Source: Scalesia atractyloides | Taxonomy: Eukaryota; Streptophyta; Magnoliopsida; Asterales; Asteraceae | DNA length: 64,000 nucleotides | Assembly: GCA_947069175.1 (NCBI GenBank) | Contig: CAMTDV010000017.1 | Coordinates: 53,391,137 to 53,455,136, forward strand | Direction of reading: 5' to 3' | In this document: in pieces, positions 33,183 through 45,125 of the stretch | Layout of the letters: each line of letters opens with the position of its first letter | How positions within the stretch are numbered: the stretch's first letter is position 1 | Position numbers and translations under genes: made by a program | Notes under the pieces: generated by a model | What the model was told of the DNA's origin: nothing | Seen by the model: only the letters and a program-made list of their open reading frames with translations | The model's database searches: none

Positions 33183-35910
33183 TGTGACATCCCGGTTTTT
33201 CAGGTATGTTAAACGCACTACTTCACGGTTATTCATTCCTACGCTAATTTGATTCGGAGAATTAAATTACACGCTCGAAATAACTACGCTAACTTTGTGA
33301 ACTTATCGAGTGAATTACGTGCTATGTGTTATTAGACGTTTATAAGTTTTGTGAGTTATTATATCATGTTTTGATTTCGTGATTATTAGTTTATAAAAAA
33401 ATATATATTAAATAAATAGTCGAACCGAACCGAGCCGCGAAACGTGTCGACCTCACTTCCTTGTGGCCCAAGTAACTAGCCTAAACTTAGGGCCCAAGTT
33501 ACCCACCCAAACCCCTTGTGCGGCCGCAAGCAAACCCACCCTTTCTCCTTTTCTTCTTTCCCTTGTCTTGGTATAAATAGGCATGCATGTATGTGTTATG
33601 TTTCAAAAAAAAAAAAAAACAAACCTAAACCCTAGCTCTAAGAGCCGACGACAGCCCTCCCCACCCTTTCTCTCGATCGCGACTTTCTCCAAGAACCAAA
33701 GTGATTCCAATCTCGTTCCCGGATCGTTAATCTTCATCGTTGCAAGGTTAGGGTTTCTATTGTTTCGCAAATCATATTAGGGTTTAGGAACTATTGATCA
33801 TGCTTGTATGTAATGGTAGAATCATGGTTATGAAAGAGTTATGATGTTTAGTTCGATTAATTGTGCAAGAATTGCGATTATGATGATTAGTTGAATACAA
33901 GAATCATAGGCTGCGTTTTGTGATAAAAATCATATTGTATGATTAGGGTTTGCATGAGTATGATGTACATGATGATATGTGACTAATAAATCTGTTCTTG
34001 ATCATTTATATTTAACGTCTCGATTGTTAAAGCGTATTCTATTGCGATAAAGGTTGAAAACAGGATGCTGAATGGTGTTTACAGCCAACTTCAATTGGCT
34101 GTAACTTGGTTATTATTTATCGAAAAGCAGATTTTCTGAAGCCTAAAACGAATATTTTTGAAAAACGCTTCTAATGGCACTGGATTCATATTTTTTCTGA
34201 GGTCGTTTGATATTTTTAAGTGGTCAATTAAGTGCAGTAACTGAAGCTGTGTAAATTCTGAAAATTTGTTAGTTGTTTATCGAGTCGGATCTCATAATCT
34301 GTAGAGGGTTGGGTGACGAAATTTGTACAGAAACTGGAGATGGAAATTTCCGGGAAACTCCCACTGGAATTTTGTTAATTGGAGGAACGATGATTTTTAA
34401 ATAAATTCTCCCGTGGACTGCAGTCAGAAAGCGACGAATCTGACTGCAGCCTAGTATATAAATGTTTATGAATAATTGGTAAAGTGTTAGGACTTGAAAA
34501 TTTTATATAAAATTCTACAGTTTAGTTGACATCTTCTGTAAAAAAATTGGAATTTTTGGAATGTTGGAACTATTTTATAAAAATCCTCGAAAACAGCCTA
34601 GTTATGAGCATACAAGCTGAAATTTGATTACTTGCGAATGTGTGTACCAAAATGTTGTATGAGTTGATTTGTGTTCATGATAAGTTGGTTTGATCACTAT
34701 TTTGGTATGATAATACTTTGCATGCATGATTGTGTTTTCGAAATTGTTATCATGTGTGCCGCATTGTATGATAGTTGTGTGTAGGGTTTGTATCAGTGTG
34801 TTCACACACTAACTTTAAATCGATTGACTTGTTAGGACGCGATTAGCGGTCCCACCATTTGCTACTTCTGTGTTACACTAACCGAGCAATTAAAGGTGAG
34901 TTCACGGCCCCTAGTTTTATCCGGTTTTAAACAACAGGGGGAGAAACATGTATACACTCTACAACTCTATCTCTTTACGTTATACGAAATTAACGTCGTT
35001 AAACTATTCGGTAACTAAGTTAATGTTAATGTACGTTATGGTCACTAAGCAGCTATATCACGGAAGTCCTCAACAAACTCTCGGATCGTTAGTATTGGGT
35101 TAGATAGCGGGGAAATTATAAGTAGTACTACTGGGCCCGACAAGCCCCACCCGAGCTAGTCGCGCTAGCCGACCGGGTATGGTCAACGGGTGAATAATTT
35201 AGCCTAACTTTCGCCATGGTCAGTGATAGGCCTGGCAACACGGAGGCACAACAGTCAGCTTCGATCGCGAACACTTATGTGACATAACTTTAGGCTCGCT
35301 ACCTACATGTTAACCTTGAACTTAATTACGAAACAACAATATTATTCCGGGTTAGGAATAATGGAAACAACGACAATATTATTCCGGGTTAGGAATAATG
35401 GAACCAACATCATTATTATTCCGGGTTAGGAATAATGGAACTATATCGTTATTCCGGGTTAGGGATAACGGGGGAAACAAACTTTTAACCGAACTAATGA
35501 ACTTATAAAAACCTGTGAACTCACTCTTCTTTAATGTTGACACTTGTTTCTTACATGTTTCTCAGGACGCTAGGAGCTCTAGGTGCACTCACTTGCATTG
35601 ATAAAGACATCTTTTATCGAGTCTTATTTACGAATATTGTTTGGGTTTTCTTTGGTTTTGGCGTTTGTGTTGGCGCCCGTTACTTTACTTTACGTTAATG
35701 CTTCCGCTCAACTTTAAAACTAATGCTTCCGCTAAACTTTGAAACCAAACTAAGATAATTTGAAAATAACTATGATAGGTAAACAAATAACTTTTGGAAA
35801 ACGTATAAACGAATCATATAGAGTCGTTCGATGTTACTAGTGTCTCAGATTCTGGTTTGTTCACACGCCTTGCGGTAAAACTCCGCAAGTGGAAATTTGA
35901 GGGTGTGACA
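33183..35910 (+). repeat. Element B 3' LTR
   Basis: 2728 bp, TGTGACATCC to GTGTGACA. It is longer than the 5' LTR mainly because it has four hairpin units (35341-35362, 35378-35399, 35415-35436, 35448-35469) rather than three. TATA is at 33572-33581 and the acceptor-like CTCAG/G at 35565. Confidence 0.95.
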
Positions 35911-35915
35911 AGTTT
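35911..35915 (+). repeat. Right TSD of element B (AGTTT)
   Basis: Duplicate of 24833-24837. Removing B and one copy restores the element A reading ...IPV/WKWEN... Confidence 0.92.
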
Positions 35916-36991
35916 GGAAATGGGAGAACATTGCTATGGATCTCATCACCAAACTACCACGTACTTCTAGAGGTCATGATGCCATTTTGGTAGTCATTGA
36001 CCATCTGACTAAGTCAGTACACTTTTTACCGATTTGTGAGGATTTATCTGCTGACAAACTTGCTAAGATCTATGTTGATGAGATTGTATCTTGTCATAGT
36101 GTTCCTTTGAACATCATATTAGATCGTGATGCTCTTTTCTCATCCCATTTTTGGAAGACCATGCAATCAGCCATAGGAACCAAATTAAATCTGAGCACTG
36201 CATATCATCCTCAAACGGATGGACAGACCGAAAGGACAATGCAAACACTTGAGGATATGCTTAGAGTTTGTGTGATTGACTTTAGTGGTAGTTGGGATTC
36301 GCATCTACCCTTAATCAAATTCTCCTACAATAACAGTTATCACTCCAGCATCAACATGGCTTCTTTCGAAGCTCTATAGGGTCGAAAATGTCGTTCACCT
36401 GTCTACTGGAATGAAGTTGGTGAAGCTCAGCTCACTGGACCTGAACTCATACTAGAAACAACAGACAAAGTCAAGAAAATTCGCGATAACCTTTTGCCAG
36501 CTAGGAAGCTGTCAAATGAGTTATGCGGACAAACGAGGCAAGCCTTGGAATTCCAAGGTGGTGATTATATCCTTCTCAAGGTATCCTCTTGGAAAGGCTT
36601 GGTTAAATTTGGAAAGAAAGGAAAACTTGCACCTCGATATGATGGACCATTTAAAATTGTTGAGAGGATCGGAAAGGTAGCCTACGAACTTGATCTACCT
36701 CCTAAACTTGTGAACGTTAACCCAACTTTCCACGTGTCCAATATGAAAAAAGTGTTTAGTTGATGAAAACCTCCACATCCCTCTTGAGGAAATTCGCGTT
36801 GTAACACAATGCACTTTGTCGAGAAACCCGTGGAAATATTGGACCATGAAGTCAAGAAACTCAAGCACAGACGAATGCCGATTGTTAAAGTTCGTTGGGA
36901 ATCCAAACGTGGCTTAGAATTTACTTGGGAACGAGAGGATCAAATGAAAGCGAAATACCCACATCTTTTCTCACAAGTTTTCTTTAATTAA
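35916..36991 (+). pseudogene. Element A integrase core and chromodomain-like tail
   Basis: Picks up the integrase of A after element B: MDLITKLPRTSRGHDAILVV, IDHLTKSVHFLP, AYHPQTDGQTERTMQ and LEDMLRVCV, a TAG at 36377-36379 in place of the tyrosine of EALYGRKCRSP, then LAPRYDGPFKIVERIGKVAYELDL and FHVSNMKKVF. After a TGA at about 36761 and a frame change, EILDHEVKKLKHRRMPIVKVRW and EFTWEREDQM form the chromodomain-like tail. One catalytic position (ILDRDALF where B has ISDRDARF) has lost a conserved serine, but the aspartate is kept. Confidence 0.88.
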
Positions 36992-37027
36992 ATTTCGGGA
37001 CGAAATTTCTCAAAGTAGGGGAGACTT
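36991..37027 (+). promoter_or_regulatory. Element A 3' hairpin and polypurine tract
   Basis: AATTTCGGGACGAAATT at 36991-37007 pairs as AATTTCG/CGAAATT around GGA. The tract AAAGTAGGGGAGACT follows at 37013-37027 and leads into the LTR. Confidence 0.8.
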
Positions 37028-37508
37028 TGACATTTGCATTTTTACACATTTTCAATCATTCTACAGTTTAGATCATTTTCCTATTCAATAAAGTCTTGTA
37101 TTTTATTTACGAAATACGTAATCGTATGATCAAGCGAAACAATATTCCCGACATTCCTGAAACAAAATCCGAGTTACACATGCCTTAATACCTTTATATA
37201 ACCTAAATATTAGGTTAAATGAGTTAAAAATGGCAAACAAGCGGTAATACAAGTCCAGGGGCCAAATCTGCCAAAAAAGCAAACTTTTTGTGCTTTAGGA
37301 GTCTTACGGACCGTAAGACAAGACCCCATACGGTCCGTAAGCAACTGTCAGTGACAACAGAATGCTAGCTGGCATTCCCAGTTGTTTTCCTTGGCCCCCA
37401 AGTCGTGATTTTTGCCACTTTTCTTCTCCTTTGGACACCTGGGGTGACCCTCACCAGTCCTTAACACCTCAAGGGACACTTAGCTTAATCTTGTGAGCTT
37501 AAGATCAC

Positions 37509-37517
37509 TATAAAAAG
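37509..37517 (+). promoter_or_regulatory. TATA box of LTR A
   Basis: TATAAAAAG about 480 bp into the LTR; a CT-rich segment follows, and a strong donor-like GTAAGT lies about 100 nt after the expected start. Confidence 0.6.
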
Positions 37518-39220
37518 CCATGTCCTTTGCTCATTTCAACTTGTTCATTTCCAATTTCTTTCTCCCATTTCTTTGGATCTTGTTTCCAGTTGATTGGAAG
37601 CCTCCTATCTTGAGTTCTGAAAGTGTTCTTCAACACAAGTAAGTACTCTTCCTAGTTCTTTCCATTATTTTAGCTATTTTGAGCTAAAAGTCAAACAGTT
37701 TGACTTCCTGTTTGACTTTCGGTTCTAACCATTTTGGTCAAGTCAAAGTTCAAATTGAACTTTGAAACGTGATCGTAATCACAAAGGTATTAATCCCTTG
37801 CGATTACACCTTCTAATTACCACGTTTAGTAGGCGAGATGACGAGTCTGACCCGTTTGGTCAATCTTAGGATTCGACTAAGCGCATTTTTATGACCATAG
37901 TAATATAGGGAATAACCCTCTGAGGTTATACCTTATGGTCATGCAGTTTGGTTAGTTATATGATGAGTCGATTTTATGTACTTTTAAAATGACGAAAACG
38001 CCCTTTTGGCGCATAAAATGGTTTTAAACATGTAAGACCATAGTTTTGACATCTAAACTGATATTATAACATAATCAAACTTGTTTTGACATATAAGACT
38101 CATCATAGGACATATTTAACAATCTAAACCCATAGTTACGCTTGCGACCCGTTAAAGTGGCGTAAACCACTTTAACAAGTCGTAAAGGGTCAAAGCACTT
38201 AGAAACTCTTCCAAATCAGAATGTAAGGTATTATGAATCATATTATACAAGACCCAACACTCGTTTGGTTTATAGACTTCATTCTATCCGATTCTTCCGT
38301 TAAAGTCTCTTTATGCACTAACACATAGACATCCGACATATTAGGAAACTCTTGATCCTTTGAGTTTTGCTTAAACATTTGACAAGACATAGACGCAATC
38401 CCAAATGAGTACATAGCTCCCCTCTTTTACGTTTTCAAATGTTTTGGGGTGATGCATATGTGCCTATCACTACTTTCATATTTTCAAGACATTATACATG
38501 GTTTAATTACCTAGTATACCTAGTACATGTTTTCAAGACATTATACATGTTATATTTACCTAATATATCTAGTACATGGTTTAAAAGACATTATACATGG
38601 TTTCAAACACATTATACATGGTTTCAAAAACATTTTACATGATTTCAAAACATTACACGGCATGCTTACATTGTAGTAGACATGTTGGTGCGTTGAACTC
38701 GACAATGATACATTCATTAACACTGATCATGCTGACCGGTAGTATGTTATGGTACCATAGGATTGAAAACCCCATTCCCGCTTCCTAGGTTTGTTTGGAA
38801 GTGACCTTAGGGAATGACATAAACTGAGTGACATTTTGATAAACCTTTGTCTTTATAAAGGTTTGTTCAACAGTCGACAAGGCTTGAATGTATTTGCCAA
38901 CAATCCATATTTGCTTTATACAATACAAGCAAATGTTTTATACAAGACAACACTTTTTTTATTAAACAAGACCTTTTGTTTGTTCAAAAATTTGTTTTAT
39001 ACAAGACATTTTGATTATACAAGTCAAGACAAGATATTTGGTTACTTATACAAGACATTAGCTTATGGTTTAAACAAGACCTTTTGTTTACCGTACAAGA
39101 CAATTGTGGTTTATACCATACAAGACATTTGATGGTTTTACAAGACATGGCATTTGTTGATTTATACAGGATAAGACATTTATTGGTTTATGGTAAGTGA
39201 ATTAGATAACGAGACGTGTT

Positions 39221-39287
39221 TAATACGATAAAAGCATGGTGGATATGCCGTTGGTACTTCCTATATATAAGTGCTTTTATTATATTA
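39221..39287 (+). other. Conserved hairpin in LTR A with 35-nt loop
   Basis: Arms ATAAAAGCA and TGCTTTTAT, extended by TAATA/TATTA beyond a 2x2 mismatch, enclose a 35-nt loop running from TGGTGGATATGCC to CCTATATATAAG. The same loop with two C/T changes recurs six times in element C on a different stem. Confidence 0.85.
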
Positions 39288-39813
39288 CATATCATAGCGT
39301 TATCCAAATCACTTCAAACAAGGACGAAACAAGACATTTTATTTAATTATTTCAAAGACATATTTGGTTATTAGGTTAACCATTGCATTACTTCTTTTAA
39401 ATCAAACGATTTTTCATATGATTTCATAAAAAAATACTTTTGTTAAACGATCATGGCTACATTTGAAATAGTTTAAACATTTTCTTTTAACATTCAAATC
39501 CTTGAGTCTCAATCACAAAACTATGTTACTCACATGAATTTTTATGCTGACGTTTATTTTCACATATGTTTCAGGCGCTAATGTGTGATGATTGCTAAAG
39601 TATGCTACACGTAGGATGGACTCGGGCCTTAGTTTACTTTAAAACTTACAGATAATTGTTTGTATTTTGTTTGTGTTATCCAAAGACAATGTAAATTATT
39701 AATTAAATAAAACATAACCTTGTACACCATGTGTTTGAAAACAATTCCTGTAACGTGACTCTCTGAAGTTTCCGCCGCGGTTTGTTGTTTTACGCGGTCG
39801 GTGTGTTAAAACA

Positions 39814-40770
39814 AACAAGGGTTTCCGAATAAGCAACAATACAAACCTAACGATATTCAAGATGAGCAACGTGGTAAAGACTTAAGTGTCTAACATGTTA
39901 GAACACTTGTAGGTTCAACTACGTATTTGGATACCCCTTTGCTAGCTCCTTTCTTACCGACTCAAAAATGTGAGTTGATGTCCCCCTTTTCTTTTAAACG
40001 CTTTTCAGTTTTACAACTATAGGGGGAATTCGTGTTACGATGGTATGATTAAGCTAAGGAATGAAATAACTAGATCATGTTCGAAAAGGGTGGAACTGAA
40101 GCACCGTTAATCACATACAAACCAAGGAACAAAAGGGGTAAATCTATTAGGTTTTGATGAGCCCCACTTACCTGGCCGCATGAAGTGCTTTCGTGTCACA
40201 ATCGAGGATATTCGACACTAAAATCGTCAAGGGTTGAGTGATTCCTATGTCGACACACGTATCAATGTCCTTGCAAAACATTAATGATCACGATTTCATA
40301 GACGCTTTACATACCACACTTTCATATACCGGTTTACAATACAAAACTTTCAAATGTTTTCGAAATTCATTTGATACAAAGCAAACAAACACATGAATTC
40401 ACCAACTTTATGTTGACTTTTCTAACTTACATGTATTTCAGGCAACTAGTGGATCCTTACACTTCATGAAACAAGAACGAACGTGTCAATAAGGCGATGT
40501 TTTGGAGGATTTGCTTCACCTCTCCCGCCCTTGTGCTAAAGATGGAATGAAAAACCTCGATCTGTTAAAAATTTATTTTTGTACAAATCTTTTTGTGGAA
40601 CAATATAACTTGTGATGTTTTATTTAGAACAACTTACGACTTGTAAACTATTTCTTGTTGATGAATGGATGAACATCATAAGTGTTTTATTCATATAGTT
40701 TGTTTACTTACATCCTATGCAATGGAAGCTAATCAAGTTCACACATCGCGCTTCCGCCTATAAGACTACT
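39814..40770 (+). repeat. Decayed gypsy LTR-like relic
   Basis: No coding. The layout of a gypsy LTR 3' half is still visible: a TGTGAGT donor-like site near 39970, TGTTGAC about 25 nt before TACATGTATTTCAGG (40441), then a 300-bp tail ending in a CGCTTCCGCC-like block. It is too diverged to assign to A, B or C. Confidence 0.4.
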
Positions 40771-43700
40771 GACTATGGTGAAAAAATTTCACAACCAGTT
40801 GCAAGATGAACATCAAGACAAAAAAGCAAAGAAATATTTTAATAAAAAAATTATTATGCTTCACAACCAGGTTGTGTACACAACCAAAGTTTGCAACCAC
40901 TTATATTAATATTTAATTTTTTTTGTCTTTTTCCTTATAAACAATAACTATGAATGATTTTTTTAACAAAATATTGGTTTAGGTTGTGTGTTGTGAATGC
41001 GAGTGAAAATTTGAATTGGGTTAGGTTGTGTAGTGGAAGAGAGAGAAATTAGTATTTTAATAAACGGTTGGGTTGTGATAGTGGATAGTCTAAGCGGGTT
41101 TGACATACTGGTGGTATCAACACGGGTGCTCGAATTTGGGGGTTTACAATATTCTAATTCATCTTTTTTCGTTCAATTGGGTAGATTACAAGTTGATTTG
41201 ATTGTTGATTGTGATCACAAGTTTGACAGATTCCGCATGTCAAGCTTGTTAATAAGTTTACAGGGACCTACACTCTTTATCTAGTTGTTGTTTTTATGTA
41301 ACCATACCTTCACTATTGTTAAATATTGTTAGTTCGACGTACCAATCCAACATTCAAAACAAATATAATGGTTGGGTAAAACTAAAGTTTAACTTTAAAT
41401 TTTTTTTTATGGGGAAAGTTTAATATCGAATAAGATGGTATCATGGTGCCTTCTATTTTGTTGATACTGTTGAGTTTATGACTCTTGTTATATGTTGATT
41501 ATATTGAGTTCTTTATTATAGCGTTTAATTAAATGACAGTTTTTCTTGGCTAAGTGGCTTTCTTTGATGATTCTAATTAAATTACCTAATATCCACTTGC
41601 AGCCCAACCCATCCACAACCATTATCGATTCGAAAGAGAGTGATCCAAATATCATTATAAATTATAAATTAAAGTTTGGCCACATTGAAACAGTGAAACT
41701 ATGTGTTTATACATATAAAGGGGATAGATATGATAAATTATTCAACAAAATAGATTTTACCTTGTTAATCAACTTTTTCAGTTTTACCTAGTATTAGGCA
41801 CCCCGGCGTTGCGGCAGGAGCAAACATCAATTCCACACTACTGCCAGCGATCACCAACACTTAAGTTGCAACGTGTTAATACGAAAAAATTAAACTTAAA
41901 TGTGAAACATATAAAAACAAGATGTCAATCTAGGACCCGAGCGTTACGATGAACCTGTCAAACGGTAAAAATAGACGACGTAAAAACGTTTAACCACGAT
42001 TAAAACTGTTGAGTTAAAAGTATAAAAATACAATACTTTTTAGTTAAAGTATAATATCAAATATATTTTGAAAACTCTCCTAAACCTCTAGTATCCTTTA
42101 TGCATAACAATAAAAGTACAATATCAAATTTATTTTGAAAAGTTCCGTAAACCTCTAGTAAAACTCTTTATGCCTAACAATGTTGAAAAAATTATAATGT
42201 CGAAATTAGTGGGATTTTATTGTGCTAATCGATTAACAAAACTCAAATGCCCTAAAGGATATCGACACATGCTTAGCCTCCTCCTCACATTGAAGACCGT
42301 GTGTCTAGCTTCTAAAAATGTTTTTTAAGTCGCTTAAATTATTCAAATCCATCTTTGACGAGGCTCGAATCCTCGACCTCAAGGGAAGTAACACTTTAAC
42401 TTTAATGACTTTGTCAATTGGATCCAACCCGAATCAGTACCCTTATTTTGGCTTTTTGACCATAGTCAAGAACATTTTGGTGGTTTTCCCCATTCTTTTT
42501 CCTTTGTTTAAGTTAACTTAGTGTATTACTTGAAAAACTTAAAATTTTGATATAATTTCACTGATTAGAGTGCAGTAAATCTGGCATGATCAAAATATCA
42601 GCATCAACATCAATATTTAATAAGGGTATGCTTGAAGAACAAAAATGGTAGGGTTCAACTTGTTCACAAGTAGTTGATTTCATCATCTATTATTGGCTTA
42701 TCATTTTCGTATGAATGTGCGTTGAATTCGATTTGGTCAAAACGCCATCAATGTATTTTTTCAAATCTCTATTTATTATTTTATGAACATTCCAGATAAT
42801 AATAACATCAACTTGTTAATAAGTTGTTGGTCAGGAATAAATAGGGAATATTTCACGTAATAGTAATCAAGTTTTATGAGTGTTCTAATCAGGTTACTAT
42901 TAGAAAAAATTGTTTCAATTAAGTCATTAAAGTTTATTTTATGTTCTAATCTTATATAATTTACCTGAATAGCAGGTAAACTATTCTATGTGATATTTAT
43001 ATATTTATTTAACTTTTATGAACATGCTAAAATAATTAATTAACAAAATAGATCAAATAATCAAATCAAAACATCTAGATCACTGATGATCATCGATTGA
43101 TGTTCCATATCCAAATAAAAACCCCTACATCATTGACCCTACCATTATCCACATTGATGGAGCGATTAGTCTGCAAGTTTTAGAAGTAAAAAAAATGTGA
43201 TAATTCTTAAATTAGGTTTCTTATCAATGTGAAGAATGTAAACTAATGTTCTGATGAAAATGTCATGGGTTTTATTTGTGCTTTAGCAAAGAAAAGTATT
43301 AATATATCATTTGTTGTCATCAATTCGGAACTTTGATTATCCGTCACCGACATCTACTAAGGAAAGTTGCAGGGAAGAGGGTTGCGTATAAGTTTTCTGT
43401 TGTATAATTATATATTATATAATTAATTTTTAATCAACATTAGCATATATTAATATTTTTATTTGTAAATAAATAAATAAATAATATACCAATTCATAAA
43501 TAAATAGTTTTTTTTTAGTTTTTAAATTTTTGTTGCAATTATAAGGCATGTCAATATATTCAAAAAAGGAAACTTAATTAAAAATGTCATTTAGGATGAA
43601 TGACCTTCTATTTAGGTAAAATATCTAGGATTGAAACATCAAAGTAAATTTTAGTGACCTAATTGAAAAAAAATAATTATGAGTGACTTAATTAGAACAC

Positions 43701-44069
43701 TTATTAAAGTTGGTTACTATTTAACAAAGTTATCCAATAAAATAATAACACAAGTTTGAACGTAAATTTCACTCATTAACATCGTTGTAAAGCGTTCATG
43801 TTTTAATTTCATGTTTTAATTAATTAAAATAAACACTAATATAATATCAAATAATAAATAAATTAAGAGGTAAATAGGGTATTTTTAAACTTATATATTT
43901 ACAATCTTTAATTAATTGAAAAAACCCTAAAATACCATTTAATAATAAATAAATTGATAAATAATAATAATTATAAAAAAATTATGATTTAAGTTTCATT
44001 TACTACCTTAGGGTGGAATTTATTGTAAAACAAACAAAGAGAGTTTAATTTGTATTTTACTGATTAATA
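40771..44069. other. AT-rich intergenic region, no gene supported
   Basis: Mostly AT-rich DNA with AAATAAATAAAT-type runs near 43460-43510. Open frames of 60-90 codons occur (for example 41033-41284 and 41546-41791) without recognisable domains or gene-like context. A GC-rich island with CACCCCGGCGTTGCGGC (about 41800-41820) stands out and may mark the end of an unidentified transposon. Confidence 0.5.
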
Positions 44070-44365
44070 TACAGACATAAGTGAAGTGGTTGGGGAAAAA
44101 ATTGGTTTTTTTTGTGACCCAGGTTCGATTCTCACTCGTCTCACTATTTTTTGCGGCATCCAAATGAAGAGCGAATACGGGTGGCGCTGGTTCGACTTGG
44201 ATGGGAGGCAAGGTTTTATCGATTATTACACTATCGTGCCTTCGGGCGGGTGGAGGTCAGGTTTTCTGCGCATCTGGGGAGAGCCAAGGGGCTGGCGGCG
44301 GTTGAGTAGTCGACCTTGTCCACAGCGCCCGGTGTCACAGCGTCGTTCCTTGCCATTAAAATAAT
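44070..44365 (+). mobile_element. SINE-like sequence with Pol III B-box
   Basis: A 300-bp segment of higher GC than its surroundings. GGTTCGATTCTC at 44122-44133 matches the tRNA-type B box, preceded by an AGTGGTTGG A-box-like motif near 44080. The 3' part (TTTTATCGATTATTACAC, then CGGGCGGGTGGAGGTC) ends near an AATAATAAAATTC tail. This layout fits a tRNA-derived SINE. No flanking duplication could be identified, so the ends are approximate. Confidence 0.45.
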
Positions 44366-44489
44366 AAAATTCAAATAAGTGGGTTTGAATTATTTATTTC
44401 AACTCTCAATATAAGGATCTAAGTGAAAAAATCTACCATGGGATTAGGGGTGGTGTTCCAAGACGGGTAAATTTAATTTTAACAAAATA
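44366..44489. other. Short spacer
   Basis: AT-rich, no feature seen. Confidence 0.5.
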
Positions 44490-45125
44490 AAAGGCTATGC
44501 AAAGCGCGATGTATGTTATTTTTTCTATTTTTCGTATAAAGTTTTCGTTGAGAAGTGTTTTCACAAACGTACATGTTTTCAAAGCTACCTCACAAATTTT
44601 TTTATACATTTATTTTAATAAAGAGATACCTTTCATCATTCTAATAATATAATATTACGTGTAATAAAATTTCGAGTATACTATCACGGAATTTTAACTT
44701 CTACTTACATACAATGGGCGTTGTACATTTTTATTTTTTTATATAAAGTTTTTGATGAGAAGTGTTTTTAACAAACGTATATGTTTTCAAAGCTATCTCA
44801 TATTTTTTATATATTTATTTTAATAAAGAGATACCTTTTCACCATTCTAATAATATAATATAACGTGTAATAAAATTTCGAGTATACTATCGCGGCATTT
44901 TAACTTCTATTTACATACAAAGCACGCTGTATGTTTTTTTTTCTTTTTTTTTTATATAAAGTTTTCGCGGAGAAGTGTTTTTAACAAACGTATATATTTT
45001 CAAAGCTACCTCACAATCTTTTTATATATTTATTTTAATAAAGAGATATCTTTTCATCATTCTAATAATATAATATAACGTGCAATAAAATTTCGAGTAT
45101 ACTATCGTGGCATTTTAACTTCTAT
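44490..45125 (+). repeat. Three tandem copies of a ~207-bp unit
   Basis: Units start near 44505, 44712 and 44920. Each runs from GCGATGTATG-like sequence through ATAAAGTTTTCG, GAGAAGTGTTTT, AACAAACGTA, TTTTAATAAAGAGATA and ATTCTAATAATATAATAT to TTTCGAGTATACTATC and TTTTAACTTCTA. Copies differ by a few percent. There is no coding; it could be part of a larger transposon or a small satellite. Confidence 0.85.

Larger units (their letters stand above)
24838..35910 (+). mobile_element. Element B: structurally complete Ty3/gypsy chromovirus-like element
   Basis: An 11.1-kb insertion with matching LTRs (24838-27531 and 33183-35910), initiator-Met primer site, an extra upstream ORF, gag-protease, RT, RNase H, integrase and chromodomain-like tail, polypurine tract and a 5-bp TSD. 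It sits in the integrase gene of element A. The LTRs differ by roughly 40-50 substitutions by eye over 2.7 kb plus repeat-number changes, so the insertion is fairly young. Coding is broken by frameshifts near 28604, 30415 and 31260 and by at least five stops in gag-pol, so it is not autonomous now. Confidence 0.95.
22263..39813 (+). mobile_element. Element A: Ty3/gypsy (chromovirus-like), split by element B
   Basis: Plus-strand element with decayed gag, RT, RNase H, integrase and chromodomain-like tail (22263-24837 and 35911-36991), then a polypurine tract and a 2.8-kb 3' LTR. The 5' LTR is missing and replaced by an inverted LTR fragment. The integrase reading frame continues across the 24837/35911 join once element B and one AGTTT copy are removed, which proves B inserted into A. 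Most of the protease is deleted. The C-terminal block VRWESKRGLEFTWEREDQM identifies the plant Tekay/Del-like group of chromoviruses, judged from memory. Confidence 0.85.
37028..39813 (+). repeat. Element A 3' LTR
   Basis: About 2.79 kb, from TGACATTTGCATTTTTACAC next to the polypurine tract to GTGTTAAAACA. The TATA box is at 37509-37517, a donor-like CACAAGTAAGTA at 37639, an acceptor-like TTTCAGG at 39574, and a hairpin with TATATATAAG at 39221-39287. Short repeat arrays of TTATACATGGTTTCAAA (about 38460-38660) and TATACAAGACATT (about 38930-39190) make up part of the AT-rich interior. The end was set by comparison with the inverted fragment at 21512. Confidence 0.85.

Noticed and set aside
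38439..38788. Overlapping ORFs with repeated YTWF phrases (also 10879-11255 minus)
   Set aside because: They translate the TTATACATGGTTTCAAA tandem repeats of LTR A and have no independent support.
41033..41284. 83-codon ORF in the AT-rich intergenic region
   Set aside because: No domain and no start, splice or terminator context; length is compatible with chance.
44086..44364. 92-codon ORF as a protein gene
   Set aside because: It coincides with a SINE-like sequence containing a Pol III B-box, and the protein has no recognisable domain.
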